Shown here piece after piece: positions 47,117 to 59,289 of a DNA stretch of 64,000 nucleotides. How positions within the stretch are numbered: the stretch's first letter is position 1; every line of letters starts with the position of its first letter. The notes beneath the pieces are model-generated. The model saw only the letters and a program-made list of their open reading frames with translations, had not been told where the DNA came from and ran no database searches. The DNA is from Halichondria panicea. Lineage: Eukaryota > Porifera > Demospongiae > Suberitida > Halichondriidae. The stretch lies in NCBI RefSeq assembly GCF_963675165.1, contig NC_087390.1, forward strand, positions 1,879,501 through 1,943,500, written 5' to 3'. Position numbers and translations under genes: made by a program.

Positions 47117-49818
47117 ATGACTGCAATCAGCAATATGTCACTAGTATTACTTCTCCTTATAACAGTGATAGTCAAGTCTAGAGGAGAACCTATAAGTGAG
47201 TAGACACTAGTCAAAATGTGTTGAAGAGCCTTGTATTGAAATATACCACAGATATGTTCATACTATAGACAGTAACACTAGATTAGCTAGCGTGTAAATT
47301 ATTTTGCTGTTTTGTTCTGTTCCATTCTAGGTCTGTCAACCATTCGATACAAATTCACCACCTGTGGTCACGGTGGTCGAATAGGTCCTACGTATGAGAT
47401 GTGTCTAGGCGAGTACACTAACACCTCGATTCTCGCAAATCCAGACAACTTCTTTTTCTACAATAAATTGCACTCCAGTGGAGAATATTTCGCAGGGGGA
47501 CAAGGATTCAGAATTCCCACAACTGGCCGTTACAATGTGACCGTAGCTGGTGCTTCTGGAGGAAGGGGAATATGTAACATTGACAAAGGTAAAGGCTTGC
47601 TGTGGAGAGGGGAATTGAACTTTGTAGCCGGTGAAGAGCTTTTGATACTTGTCGGTCAAAAAGGAAGAAGTCCATGTGAAAGCGAGGATTTTGTGGGCGC
47701 TGGTACATTGTGTCAGAATCCACCATTAAACGAAACTGAATCCGCTGTGTGCAACGAAACTTGGTACTCTAGACTTTTACTGACTGTTCCAGACGACAGA
47801 GCTGATTTTGTGTACGCGAATATAGGAGGTGGTGGCGGAGGAGGGGCTAGTTTGATCCGATTGATTAATCACACTTCGGACGGACCAATACCAGCACAGT
47901 TTCCTCTTTTAGTGGCCCCAGGGGGCGGAGGAAGTGCATGTTTAGCTGTGTACAATGTGACCAATCAAATACAAGCAACATTTCCTGACAGTTTAACAGA
48001 TATGGAACAGTACGAGTTTTTTATGAATGCTAAATATTCACTGTATGACCCTGAAGATTCGGGCGGTCTAGGAAGAAGAGGATATGTTTACGAGCAGTCT
48101 AGCTTCAGGGGGGGTGCTGGTGGGGGGTACTTCACTACTCGGAATTCTGGTGATGTTGACGGAGGTTATCTAAATGCTGAAGAAAATTTTGCTGAAGGTG
48201 GCTTTGATTGTTCAAGACAGCTCTTTGATTTGTTGACATATATAGACTCTACAGATATTTACGGTGGTTTTGGTGGAGGTGGTGGGCAATGTGGGGGTGG
48301 GGGAAGTGGTGGTGGTTTCTCTGGGGGGAGGTCAACAGGAGCGGACCACTCGTTACCAGGACAAGGTGGTTTCTACTATAGAGTTGGTAGCATTACCAGT
48401 GATTATCAAGACAAGAAAGAAACAGTGGAGACAATTAGTGTTTCTTTGAACAAGTTTGACGATGGATTTGTAGAGTTTGTGTTGAGAGACTGTGGATGTG
48501 GTGAGATGTGCATTATCAATGAAGTTGCCGACACTTTTGAATGTTTTTGTCCTAATAATGAAACGGTATTAGCCCTCAATGGATTCGATTGTGCAAAAGG
48601 TGATATTTGTTTGCATGATAATATTTCCCTGCCGGTATGATAGGAAACAATGCATGCTTGTTAATCTGTACTTATATGCATAACTCATGGAACAACCGTG
48701 ATACAATAGGTGTAGTAAGTTAAGCAACCTATTATGGTCTTGTTTTTATTGCAGACATTGTATTGGATTTTAACGCCTCCTCGGAAGCAGCTGTTCTCAT
48801 CAAAGGCATAACCTTCACACCTGTCTACTTGCCTCAGGCTATCAGTCTGTTTGCAATGAGCGGGGCTGCCTCAATGAACGATAACACAACATCCTGTACC
48901 TTAGTGTTCTTTGGAGCTGATTCAAAGCCTGCCTTGGCCACCAATGTACTCACTGACAGGTACAAATACAAATACACATCATAAAAATTAATCTATAGGC
49001 TGTATATACGTGTGTACAAATATATGCCCTTCATAAGAGATTAATCTATAAGCTGCATGTACCTGTTCTATTATAATTATAGACTATACTATTTTTACAT
49101 TCTTGTAAGACAGGCTATATACATGTACAGTTTGTATTTCAATAAATTATTTCCTATGCAAGAAATCTAAAATTATTATCTGTCACTCCAGAACAAGCAG
49201 TAACCTTGACCACCTCTCAGTGCTCCACTCTGATGCTGCTAGCACCTACTCTCAGTCTGCCTATCACAAGTACCTCCCCCGGGCAGTCACGGTAACAGGA
49301 GGTGTACTAGTGAGCGAGGGACACTGTCAGCTGCTGATGGAGCAAGTTAATCTCACCATCAGCACTCAGAATGTTTCCTCACGTAAGACCTCCTTTTGGC
49401 ATAATGGGTTACAATTGTCTGCATAGTGTACCATAATGACACTGTATGGTTTGTTCACCATTATAATATTATGCCGCTATAGGTGTACAGTGATCTCTGC
49501 ATACACACATGCACCCTTACATTTCCTGGCAATTAGCTTATATTCGTCTCCAGTGCCTGTTTCTGCAATTTCACTGGTACAAGACTATAGCGACAATGAG
49601 CTCATTTCTCTCGCTCAAACAGTATTTGGACTAGATACAACCGCTGCATCAACAGGACAAGATACGACAACAGCTACTGAATCTGCAACTAAAGTGTTTG
49701 GAGAGTTTTCGGAGGTTGTGTGGTCCCTGATTGGCATCAGTGTGTTGTTCTTTATTGTACTAATCTGTGTGACTCTTATAGTGATTGTCAGATACACTTG
49801 GAAACGGTCAAGAAGTGG
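47117..49818 (+). other. Receptor 1 exons 1-5: signal peptide, ectodomain and TM
   Basis: Exons: 47117-47195, 47331-48599, 48755-48959, 49192-49382, 49554-49818. The single 1269-nt exon 2 holds the whole glycine-rich domain and the EGF-like piece. Exons 3-4 hold a module with several NxS/T sites (DFNASSE, NDNTTS, NLTIST) that also exists, diverged, in receptor 2. Exon 5 has a Thr/Ser-rich stalk and the TM. Confidence 0.88.
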
Positions 49819-52644
49819 GTGAGTTCTTAACAAACACAATAGTATATAGTCCAAGTTATTATTTGAAAATTCCCTCGTAGAAAACTAGTGATAGAGTTAC
49901 AACCACCGCCACACCTTGATGCCAGCGCAGGGAGCATGATTCCAAACGCTTACTACCACGCATTCTCAGTAAGTGTATTGAGGTTATGGGAAAGACTTGT
50001 TATGGAACATGCAGTGCTTATAATTTTAAAACTTCATGTAACTATTCTTTCTTCTGTAGGTTCCACCAAATGACCCGTTTGTGCCTAACCAATATATTCG
50101 GGCCTGCCCCCCTAAGAAACTCGATCAACACGACTACGAGATTATCAGCTTCTCTGATTTTGACGATTCTTCCAACAGAAGAACCACAACTGATGTATGT
50201 CCGCTTGTATCCTTTCTTTCACCCGTATTATACCATTAATAATCAGTATACACAATCTTTCATCTGTTCATTATTATAATATAACTATTGCGTCTCATGC
50301 AGCATTAATTTTTTGTTACCCATGCAGTACAATGCAATCACTGCGTCTGCACGAAACTTTCACACAAAATTTGGAGTGACTGCTCCCGTTCATGACTTCA
50401 CCTCCTACAACAAGCACAGGGTGGGAGACCTGGGACAGGTAGGTCATATAGGAGACATGGTAGCACCATAAAGAATGTACTGTCATATAACTGTCTGTGT
50501 GTATACTGATGCAGCTATGGGAGTACCCTCGAGGGAACCTCATCTACCTGAGGGAGTTGGGAGAGGGACAGTTTGGAAAAGTCCTTCTCATGAGAGCAAA
50601 AGTGAGTACATAATATTATTATATGCCTGTGAATGCTGAGCTGCATGCTTGTGATCACATTTGTACTTTTAACTCTAACTTACAGCATCCACATGTATTC
50701 ACAAAGCGAACAACACAGTCTTAAACTCTATAACTTACTCCTCATGCTTCCAGGGTATAGCCAACTTCCAGGGAGCGATCCCAGTGGCTGTGAAAACCCT
50801 CTCATTTCGTGCTCCTAACATGCTCCAGAAGTTCATTGAAGAGACTAACCTTATGAAGAAGTTTTGTCATCCAAACATTGTCAGTTTACTAGGTAAGACA
50901 TTTGATGTGCACTACATTGTCAATAGAAATAGGATGAAGATCAATGAATTTATATACTGTAGAACCTCGATTTTCCGGAATCTTGGTTTGGCTCAAAATG
51001 GGCTTGTCCCTGAATGTGTATGGGCAATGAAGAGCCGTTACCATGGACACAGACATAAGTTTTTACGGTCGTGCATGCACAGACACCCATGTGCACTAAA
51101 TTTGCACTGCTGTTTATCAACTAAGTGGGCGGATCGAGGCGTGGTTGATCCATTCGATTATCCGTCATGTTCAGTTATCCGGCCTGCCTAGGTGTCCGAA
51201 TAATCTAGGTTCTACTGTATAGTTAAATGAAGTCTGCGTGCATGAGAGCTTTTGTTTTATCCCGGTTAGTTTTTGCATGGTATATAGACGATTTATGCTT
51301 TGACCTTTGCCTCTCAACATCAACCTTTTCAACAATTCACGCCGTATCAATCTACACAACACACTCACTATGCAGGAGTAAGTAGCCATGACGTAAACGA
51401 GGACAGTGCTCCCCTGATGATACTGGAGTACATGCCGTATGGTGACCTGCATGGATTCCTTAAAAAGAACAAGTCAGTAAATTGTTGTATTGGTTTATGG
51501 AAATTTGAATGTTGGTGAATTATTACAGGCCCCAGCCCGATAACCCTTCCACTATAACTCCAGCTCACTTCTTTAGCATCGGGAGAGACGTAAGAGAGAA
51601 ACCAATAATTATTATAGATCTATTACGTAGGACAATAATTGCTTTATTAATTAACTACCAGTACGTTTATCTAAAATTGTTGAATGCAGGTTGCTGAAGC
51701 TCTCTCATTTCTGGGCTCACAAGGCTATGTGCACAGGGATGTGGCTGCTAGAAACTGCCTAGGTAAGGTTTAGTGCAAGAGTAACGCTCGAATAATGGTT
51801 GTTGAGTTAATGATCTTTACCATCGCTAGCTAGTTCAATAGTGGTTTACTGTAAGCACGCTCTCTACCATCTCTCCTCCCAGTGGGTCCTGACCTAAGCA
51901 TCAAGATTGCTGACTTTGGGCTCTCTCGAGCTGTGCAGACAAAGAACTACTATCGAGTGGAAGGAAAGACAGTGCTACCTGTGAAATGGATGGCTCCAGA
52001 ATCACTGATTTATGGAATCTTTTCTACTGCCTCAGATGTTTGGTAAGAAAGAAATGGTGGTAAGGCTCTAAATCTGGATTTATAACACACCAGTTAAATC
52101 CTAAGTACAGTTTACATCTATTGGTTCCATCTAAATTAATTTGTCGTGCATTTAGTATGCTTTACACAACAGGTCGTTCGGTGTTCTGCTTTGGGAGGTG
52201 GTGTCGTTTGGAGAACTACCTCTGGATGCTTTGACCACCGAGGAACTTATCGAAATGGCTGAGACCAAAACACTGTGCCATCAAAGGTAACCATGCATAT
52301 GTAACCACAGCTACTTGTGCAAAATTTTCCTCCCGGTGACCAGTTCATAATTATTATTGCTTTCATTTCTATCTTTGTTTAGAACACTGTATTTGGTCAC
52401 TATACTGCAAGGTTGTTTAATTCTATCTGTGTGTAATAACCCTTATATATACAGCGAGGTCTCACAATAAAATGTCCTCTTCTTCCTCTGTAGACCTGAG
52501 AATTGCCCTGAGGAGATTCACATGGTCATGTGCAGCTGTCACCAAAACAACCCCACAGACAGGATCGGGTTTGAAGAAATCTTAAGGAATTTTTCAAAAG
52601 ACAATATTGATGACTATTTTGAGAAAACAATCGAATCCATTTAA
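47117..52644 (+). CDS. Receptor tyrosine kinase 1 with ALK/LTK-type glycine-rich ectodomain (16 exons, 1074 aa)
   Basis: This is a single-pass cell-surface kinase. Phase-consistent exons run from ATG 47117 to TAA 52642. There is a signal peptide at 1-26 (hydrophobic SLVLLLLITVIV). The glycine-rich domain, about 28-410, has [32 protein letters not shown] and GGFGGGGGQCGGGGSGGG, the pattern of the ALK/LTK GR domain. A short Cys-rich EGF-like piece follows (CGCGEMC...FECFCPN), then a second glycosylated module, a TM at about 637-660 and a juxtamembrane region with Tyr (NQYI, DYEII). The tyrosine kinase has GEGQFG at 797-802, VAVK with Lys824, HRDVAARN with Asp926, DFG with Asp944, YY at 956-957 in the activation loop, and WMAPESL. 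All catalytic residues are present. There are no MAM or LDLa domains, so it is not a full ALK. Its ligand is unknown. Confidence 0.92.
49881..52644 (+). other. Receptor 1 exons 6-16: juxtamembrane and kinase domain
   Basis: Exons: 49881-49968, 50060-50194, 50328-50438, 50515-50601, 50754-50892, 51376-51472, 51529-51589, 51690-51762, 51883-52042, 52173-52286, 52494-52644. The kinase exons 9-15 have lengths 87, 139, 97, 61, 73, 160 and 114, the same as in receptor 2. The last exon is different and ends DYFEKTIESI shortly after the kinase fold, so there is almost no C-tail. Confidence 0.9.
50957..51217. mobile_element. pogo/Tigger-type MITE in a receptor 1 kinase intron
   Basis: The ends CTGTAGAACCTCGATTTTCC and AATCTAGGTTCTACTG are flanked by TA. 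At 261 bp it is clearly related to 7951-8228, sharing CTGTTTATCAA..AAGTGGG and the GGTGTCCG(G/A)ATAATC end. It lies between receptor 1 exons 10 and 11 and makes that intron longer than the same intron in receptor 2. Confidence 0.85.
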
Positions 52645-52834
52645 TTTTAATTGAAGGCGGTTTTTACTTGTGCGAACCTTTGACATTCCCCCCATTCATA
52701 GTGTTCTTTTTTATATTGCTGTCAGTGTGTTGTTTTACTACTTAGTCAACAGTATGCTGTAGCCCTTCAAAACATAGGAATATATGATTTACTCACACAA
52801 ACACACGTGCACACAAACATACAGCCATGTCTAT
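52645..52834. other. Very short convergent spacer between receptors 1 and 2
   Basis: Only 190 bases separate the two stop codons, so the 3' UTRs must be very short or overlap. It contains a short imperfect CA-rich stretch (ACACAAACACACGTGCACAC). This spacer is itself duplicated at 61362-61731. Confidence 0.85.
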
Positions 52835-55800
52835 CTATAACTGTCCACTGTTTGTTAATAGCAATGGCTGCTCACTCTCTGGTATAGCAGTCAATGAGGA
52901 GGAGCTTGGCAGTGGTGGTCTCTTTTTGACCACGTTGAAAAGTTCCATGGCGATAATCTCAGTGAATGACGGCCTCTCATCCACCTCCAACTGGTGACAG
53001 TCAGATACAAGTTCCCACAGGTCACCAGGGGAACCCAGAGGTCTGAATATAGACAAACAACATTTATAAAATTGCTTATTGTGATCACTGTATACGAAGA
53101 TATGAATACAACAAGCACGGTGTGGGTGCACCTAAAACAACCACTTAGCTTGGCTTCTATGCATGCCAACCTTGGTATAGGTTTCATAGGAAGAGAGAAA
53201 TGAGAAATTAAAGAACAGTAGCTTCATTAATAAGGGAAAGCATGCAAGGGCAATAGAAATGTAGATAGAATTGTTCTCGGCGATGGCTACTACACAGTTA
53301 TACTGACTGGGAATGAGTGACGTGGTTACACATCTATTAGTGCGTCCATGGCAGCAGTATCAGCACTCGATCAGTACAGCTAGTATAATTTGACGTAAGT
53401 AGTACGTAGCTACTAGCTACTAAATGTTTGTACCTGGTGTGGTGAAGACGTCCATTCTGCGCTGCATCAACAATATCTTGAGTACTCATATCAGGCAAAG
53501 CCTGTTGCCCAAACGTTAGAATCTCCCAAATCATAACACCATAAGCCCTAGAAACAAAAAGAAACAATAGTTTCCAACTCCAAATATGATTCGTTAAGGC
53601 CATACCGATTACAACTTGGTTATATAGAACAACTTGTTTCTAACATAGCTTTAAAGATGCATGCTCTATAACTGTGAACCCAAGGCTTAGTATTAGCATA
53701 ATTATACTCACCAGACGTCAGAGGCTGAAGAGAACTTTCCGAGGAGCAGGCTCTCAGGAGCCATCCACCTCACAGGTAACACCGCACTACCAGCTACTCT
53801 GTAGTAGTCCTTGTTGTTCACTCCTCGTGCCAGACCAAAGTCAGCTATCTTGATCTGGAGTCCAGAGCCAACTAGAAGGGGGATAAAACAGTTAAACTTT
53901 CATTCTGAAACTGTTCATTAATACATGCATATATAGCCAAGTCTCGAGCTACAACTCCTAATACGCACAAAACAGTTATAGCTTCAATGGCAACTTTCAC
54001 GCTTTGGTCTGTCCTAAAAAATGACTCACCTAGACAGTTTCTCGCTGCCACATCTCTGTGCACATACTTGTGCTGGGACAGAAACTCTAGACCATGAGCA
54101 ACCTGTAACCAAGGAAACATGTAAATTGGTCAGTCAAAATACACACTCACAATCTACATTAATATTCGGTTAAAACACATAATTATGGTTGATACTCACA
54201 TCATAGGCAAAGGTGTAGAAATGCAGCTTCTTCAGGGGTGAGGGCTTGTTGGGACCAGGTCTGCATGTATGAAGGGAAATCACTATTGACAGACTGTCAG
54301 TGAGAGCTGTCTATTGTGGTCACTCTGTAAAATAAATTAATGGCCCCTAAGTCACTTGTTAGCAGGTCACCTCTTTGTTATAGCCCGTGACTATTGGTCT
54401 GCCCAATGGTGCATGACTGCTATTTTATAACAGCTTTCCCTCTGTTCAAAGCTAGACCACATTATTAAAACAGCTGGAGAGGGTTGCAGTTGAACATCTT
54501 TCAACAGATTAAACGGAGGGGGGGGGTTGCAGCTCAACAGCCGTAACTTTAGTATCAAAATTTTCCTGAATGTCTAGAATCAATATTTTGAATTGCATTC
54601 CAGAGTGAAAGTCGGCATTATGGTGCATTATAGCCTACTAGCAGACCATATTAAAAGAACATAATATTTCCAGTACATGCAGCTGATATCGATATCATAT
54701 ACCAAGGAGGCGATTTTACCCCTAAAACTTAGTGTTATTTGTGGTATCAAATTAGGTAATCCAATGTATAAATTATAGGAATGCACAGATAATATCGGTT
54801 ATAATAATGATGTCATACCCTCGTGCTGCACAGCTAAATACAGCCCACGTGCATGAGTATAATAACCTAGTTTTATGCACAATAGCTGTAGCTACCACAG
54901 CTATATGTGTTATGGAGTGATGTGCAATATTGACCTTCACCTGTTATCTATTAAGAATCCATGGAGGTCTCCATACTGCATGTACTCCAGGATCATCAGA
55001 GGAGCACTGTCTTCACCTTCCTTCTGTCCAATGAAACCTGAATGGAGATTTAGCTTTAATCGATTATGGGCTACGTTCATGTCAAATACTTGAAGGTACA
55101 ATCATTCTGTGCAAATAAAACAAAGAAAACAACGCTTCACACTGTATGAAGAAAGCTTGTGAAAATAGCTAAAACATGCAGCAAATGTTTGAGCAACATT
55201 TAATTGGATAGAGGTATACTCGTATAGACAGGCTGTATATGCATGTGACGTGCACACAGAGTACATAGAGCATCTCACCTAACAAGCTGACAATGTTTGG
55301 ATGGGTAAACTTCTTCATCAGTTCAGCTTCCTCGACAAACTTTTGTATAACAGCAGGGTCTCTACTGGTGAGTGTCTTCACAGCCACTGGAATCTTACCC
55401 GTGTAGCCAGCTATGTCCTATAATTATGTGAAACAATAATTATTGTAATGTAATTCTGTCATTATGAGGCCCGGGCCCTTCTATAAGATTTCAAGGAGGC
55501 TATAAATTATAATCCACTGCTAGAACACTGTGTATATAAACATACTATGACACTTACTCTAGCTTCCATGAGAAGAACTTTTCCAAACTGTCCTTCCCCT
55601 AGTTCTCTCATGTAGGTCAGTTTGGATCGAGGGTACTGCCATTGCTGTGTATGTGTGTGTGTGTGGAGAGAGTATAATTTATGCACTGAGGTTTACTGTT
55701 GTCTCTACTATATAAAGACTACATTACCTGCACATGGGTGTGGAATCGCTGTCTGTTATAGGTACAGAAATCCACGGATGGCGTCTTGATTCCATGTATA

Positions 55801-56296
55801 GGCTGGAACAGGGCACTGGAATGAGACCCAACCACCAGATCAGCTTCACCATCCTAAGTAAGAAATCAAACGGTATATACATTCACACAAAGGGTAACTG
55901 ATAAGATGTAAAAAGTGTCAAGGAAACGGTACGAGCATCCAGGCAAGAGGGCCAGATAGTTACTTTAATAATGATACTTTAATAATGATACTCAAACAAT
56001 CAGTTTTCCCCTTAATCTCACTCGTTACAAATAATAACTACCACCTCTGATTGGTCAATGTGCAACGTTTCGTATCCCGGCTCCCCAATATTAGTGGTTA
56101 CTCTGCGGCTGGGAGTCTGCAGGTGAAGAAGCTCACAATATTTAATTCACAATGGTAGCAATATGAAGTCCATACAAGTGTGGGTGTGTGGCTTACCCTT
56201 TGATACCTCACGTATGCAGAATTGAGCTCTAGAGACTCTGTTTTCAGGTAAAGGTTGTTTTGGTGTCTGTCTTTAGAGAGGTGATTGGAAAATGTT
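52835..56296 (-). other. Receptor 2 exons 6-16: juxtamembrane and kinase domain
   Basis: Exons in gene order: 56296-56197, 56116-56045, 55853-55728, 55644-55558, 55417-55279, 55037-54941, 54260-54200, 54102-54030, 53871-53712, 53547-53434, 53042-52835. Exons 9-15 match receptor 1 in length one for one; the juxtamembrane exons 6-8 do not (100, 72, 126 against 88, 135, 111). Confidence 0.9.
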
Positions 56297-58964
56297 CTGT
56301 GCAGTAGTGCAAATTGACATAAAAACCATGTAACGACAATTCTAGTACGGATTGTGACAAAATACTCATAAGATACTGACTATGTCATTGTAGCTCATTT
56401 AACACACAATATAATTATTTACGTACATATTTTTTCTTTGTTGGATCTTGTAGTAGACCACACCTATTATTACGGCACTCAAGACCACCAGCAGAGTTAC
56501 CCCCAGTATTGATCCGACCACTGCACCAATCACTCCACGATCGTTGCTAGGCTTTGTTGCGCTCTCTTTGGTTCTTGCTATACTGTTGAGCAAGTTAGTA
56601 GAGATATTCCTGATCTGAAAGTCCACATCTATAAGATAATGTTTCAGAGATAATCATAACAGCTGCTATTAAGGAGCGTATTTTTAGTAAGTTGCCGAAG
56701 GAATCACCAACCAGCGATATAGAAACACTAAAAATTATCATACAAGTGTCATGTGCAGGATATGCTAATGGCTATAGCTTTAATGCAGCACCTGTATCTG
56801 GAGTAATGATGCTGATATTAGCTTGAATTGTGTTTGTTGCTAGTCTACAGTCCCCATAGCTCAGTAGTACCATGGTGGTGATCGTCACAGGACTCTGCAG
56901 TAGCCTCACAGGGTCTGTTTTCTGTGTGATGTTGCCAGTAGCGTCCAATGAGATTACAGAGAGGGTGTTGATTGTACCAGACTCTCTGTTCGTTGTGTGT
57001 GTAGAGTGAGGTTGTCAATACATTGTTTGGCTATCACACATAATACAAAGAACCTAGTATGGAGGTATACATAAGGGAAACATAGAGCACAATTCTTAAT
57101 GAATGTGTGCAATGGCAATGACCACACAATATACAATGGTCATACATATCAGTACATCGATCATTGTGAACGGACAATCTTCTAAATGCAATAATCTCAC
57201 CTGATGCTTTCCGACACTACTACTTGTTCCAAACTCTCTCCAAACAGGACAATCAAGCAATCCTCCCCCTGTGGCGTGTCTCCAACCTGACGTTTTGTCA
57301 CCCTGACCGGCTCAACAGACACATCCACACTCAGACTGAGCAGTCCTATGGCTGCAGTGAGGTGAAGCTGTCGAACGTTGTAGCTGTCTGGGATGGGAAT
57401 AAGTTCTCCTTCTTCAACTGCTAGCTCTTTTTCTGTGAAATAAAAATGGGAATGAATCTTGAATCTTAATAATTTTAATACCTTCTCGGTAACAGTTGCT
57501 TCCGTCCTCAGCCAGGAGAGTATCATTTGGACACAAGCACTCAAACTGCTTCTCCTCAGGGTACATCACACACTGTCCAACACACTCACAGTTGGAGGAC
57601 ACTATCTCAACATATCCATCACCATCATTGTGATCCCTCTCCAGCATTCTTACAACAGGTAACCCTGTGAGATTGAATACCCCAACATCGCCACCGCCTC
57701 CTGGTATGGTGTTTAATTTCTCGACAACGTGCCCTCCTGTGTAGCCTCCTCCCCCTCCTCCAGAGCCACACCCACCTCCACCACCACCATAGCCACCCTC
57801 TACATCAGAAAACACACGAGATTCACTTGGAATACTTGATGAACAATCAAAGCCACCTTGTGCAAAGTCATCTGCTTGACTCAATAGTTTTCCATCCACT
57901 TCCAACAAAACAAATCCCAACACTGAATTCCAGCCTCCACCAGCTCCAGATGAGGTTAGATCTATGCTATTGGGTCTTATTCCCCTGCCACCTACTGGCC
58001 AGATTAAGTAATATTGATCGAAATGAGCATTCACATGAAAACTATAGATCTCCTCACTAGTACCATTACTCGGATAATTCAGTAAGTAGTTTGAAAGTTC
58101 ACTTTTCAATGATTCAAAACCCAAAACAGCTGAGGCCCCTCCACCTCCAGGTGCTACTACAATCGGCAAATTAGTGAATTCTGAATCATTTTTTCTCCTC
58201 GGCCAAATCATGCTAGCTCCACCTCCACCACCACCACCATTGAAAAGATCTGCGTTGCTGCCTTTTGCAAGTGTTTCATTTATCCAATCAACTTTGCAAG
58301 CCTCCGCTTCTGCAAGATTTCTTGGTCTTGGTTGTTGGCATATCGGGTTGACTGCATTATCGGGTACATCACACACACTGGTTCCTCTGTGTCCCACCAA
58401 GATAAGGTACTCGTAGTCAGTAGTCAGTTCAACTTGCATACGAACCACTCCACCCAATCCATACTCGAAATTGCACAAACCCTCACCTCCTCTGGCTCCA
58501 GCAATGGTGATGTTGTAGAGGTCATTTCTTGGTAAGCGAAATCCCTGTCCTCCATCGTATTCATCATCAAATTCAAACAAAGTTTGACCGGATACAATTG
58601 GTGAGTTTATCTGTTTGTAAAAACGACCGCACTCAGGCTCTACCCTGGGGCCATCGTGGTTTGATGATCCGCAGTTGGTGAACCGGTAGGTAATCTCTGT
58701 GAGATCTGTGAAGGTTAGGTATGCATACTGAATTTAGTCAGGCTTCTAAAAGTGTTAGTTGGCTGGAGAGTAGACTAGATATACTCAACTCTATAGCTAG
58801 CTCCACTGAGATAGCTCTATACAGTTGAGAGATAGTACTCTGAGCAGCTAGATCTAGCTGAGCATCAGCCATATGCAAGCAATGCTAAGAAACTTACCCC
58901 TCCTTCTAGCCTGGGCCCTGAATAGAGTGCTTGCCAACAGTAGCAAGGATAGAAGCCAGTTCAT
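52835..58964 (-). CDS. Receptor tyrosine kinase 2 with ALK/LTK-type glycine-rich ectodomain (16 exons, 1051 aa)
   Basis: It is a paralogue of receptor 1 on the opposite strand, with phase-consistent exons from ATG 58964 to TAG 52835. There is a signal peptide at 1-20 ([19 protein letters not shown]). The glycine-rich domain is at about 25-400 ([50 protein letters not shown]). An EGF-like Cys piece follows (CECVGQC...FECLCPND), then a conserved glycosylated module and a TM at about 604-632. The juxtamembrane has GYETLHI, a possible SH2-binding Tyr. The kinase has GEGQFG at 755-760, Lys782, HRDVAARN with Asp884, DFG with Asp902, activation-loop YY at 914-915 and WMAPESL. The C-tail ([20 protein letters not shown]...) is longer than in receptor 1. 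It is catalytically complete. The true start is upstream of the TTG at 58580: exon 1 supplies the signal peptide. Confidence 0.92.
56427..58964 (-). other. Receptor 2 exons 1-5: signal peptide, ectodomain and TM
   Basis: Exons in gene order: 58964-58898, 58705-57482, 57432-57201, 56985-56792, 56628-56427. As in receptor 1, the glycine-rich domain and EGF-like piece share one long exon (1224 nt), and the TM exon is exon 5. Protein identity to receptor 1 is low here except in glycine runs and cysteines, unlike in the kinase, so the ligand-facing part has diverged faster. Confidence 0.87.
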
Positions 58965-59172
58965 TTTAGGCTTCTTTCACTGATTTCTTTTCAAGAGGGG
59001 GCGTGGATGTCGATGGGAGCCCTGTGAATCTGCTAGATATAGTCTAGATATGTCTACCATATGACCCTAAACCATTCACACACAAGCATTCTTCATAATT
59101 ATGAGGTCTTGTGTGCACAGAGGAGGTACGACAGGGCGGTGCAGCTCATGAGTAGTCTCATGGACCCAGACC

Positions 59173-59227
59173 TAGCCTCGATTCCAGGCCGCATTAAAAT
59201 ACTTTAATCGGCCTGGAATCGAGGCTA
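59173..59227. repeat. Perfect palindrome with 19-bp arms
   Basis: TAGCCTCGATTCCAGGCCG at 59173-59191 is exactly inverted at 59209-59227, with a 17-base AT-rich loop. The same motif recurs singly nearby (60009) and with changes at 45256, so it is the end of a repeat family. Two such ends have met head to head here. Confidence 0.85.
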
Positions 59228-59289
59228 ACCCAGACTATGAAAGATAGATTCGATGGTCCACGAAACTAGATCTAGTGCTGCACTCAGAT

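Noticed and set aside
58580-58580. Start of receptor 2 at a TTG codon
   Set aside because: The frame stays open upstream to a splice acceptor, and an upstream exon with a clear signal peptide joins in phase, so the true start is 58964.
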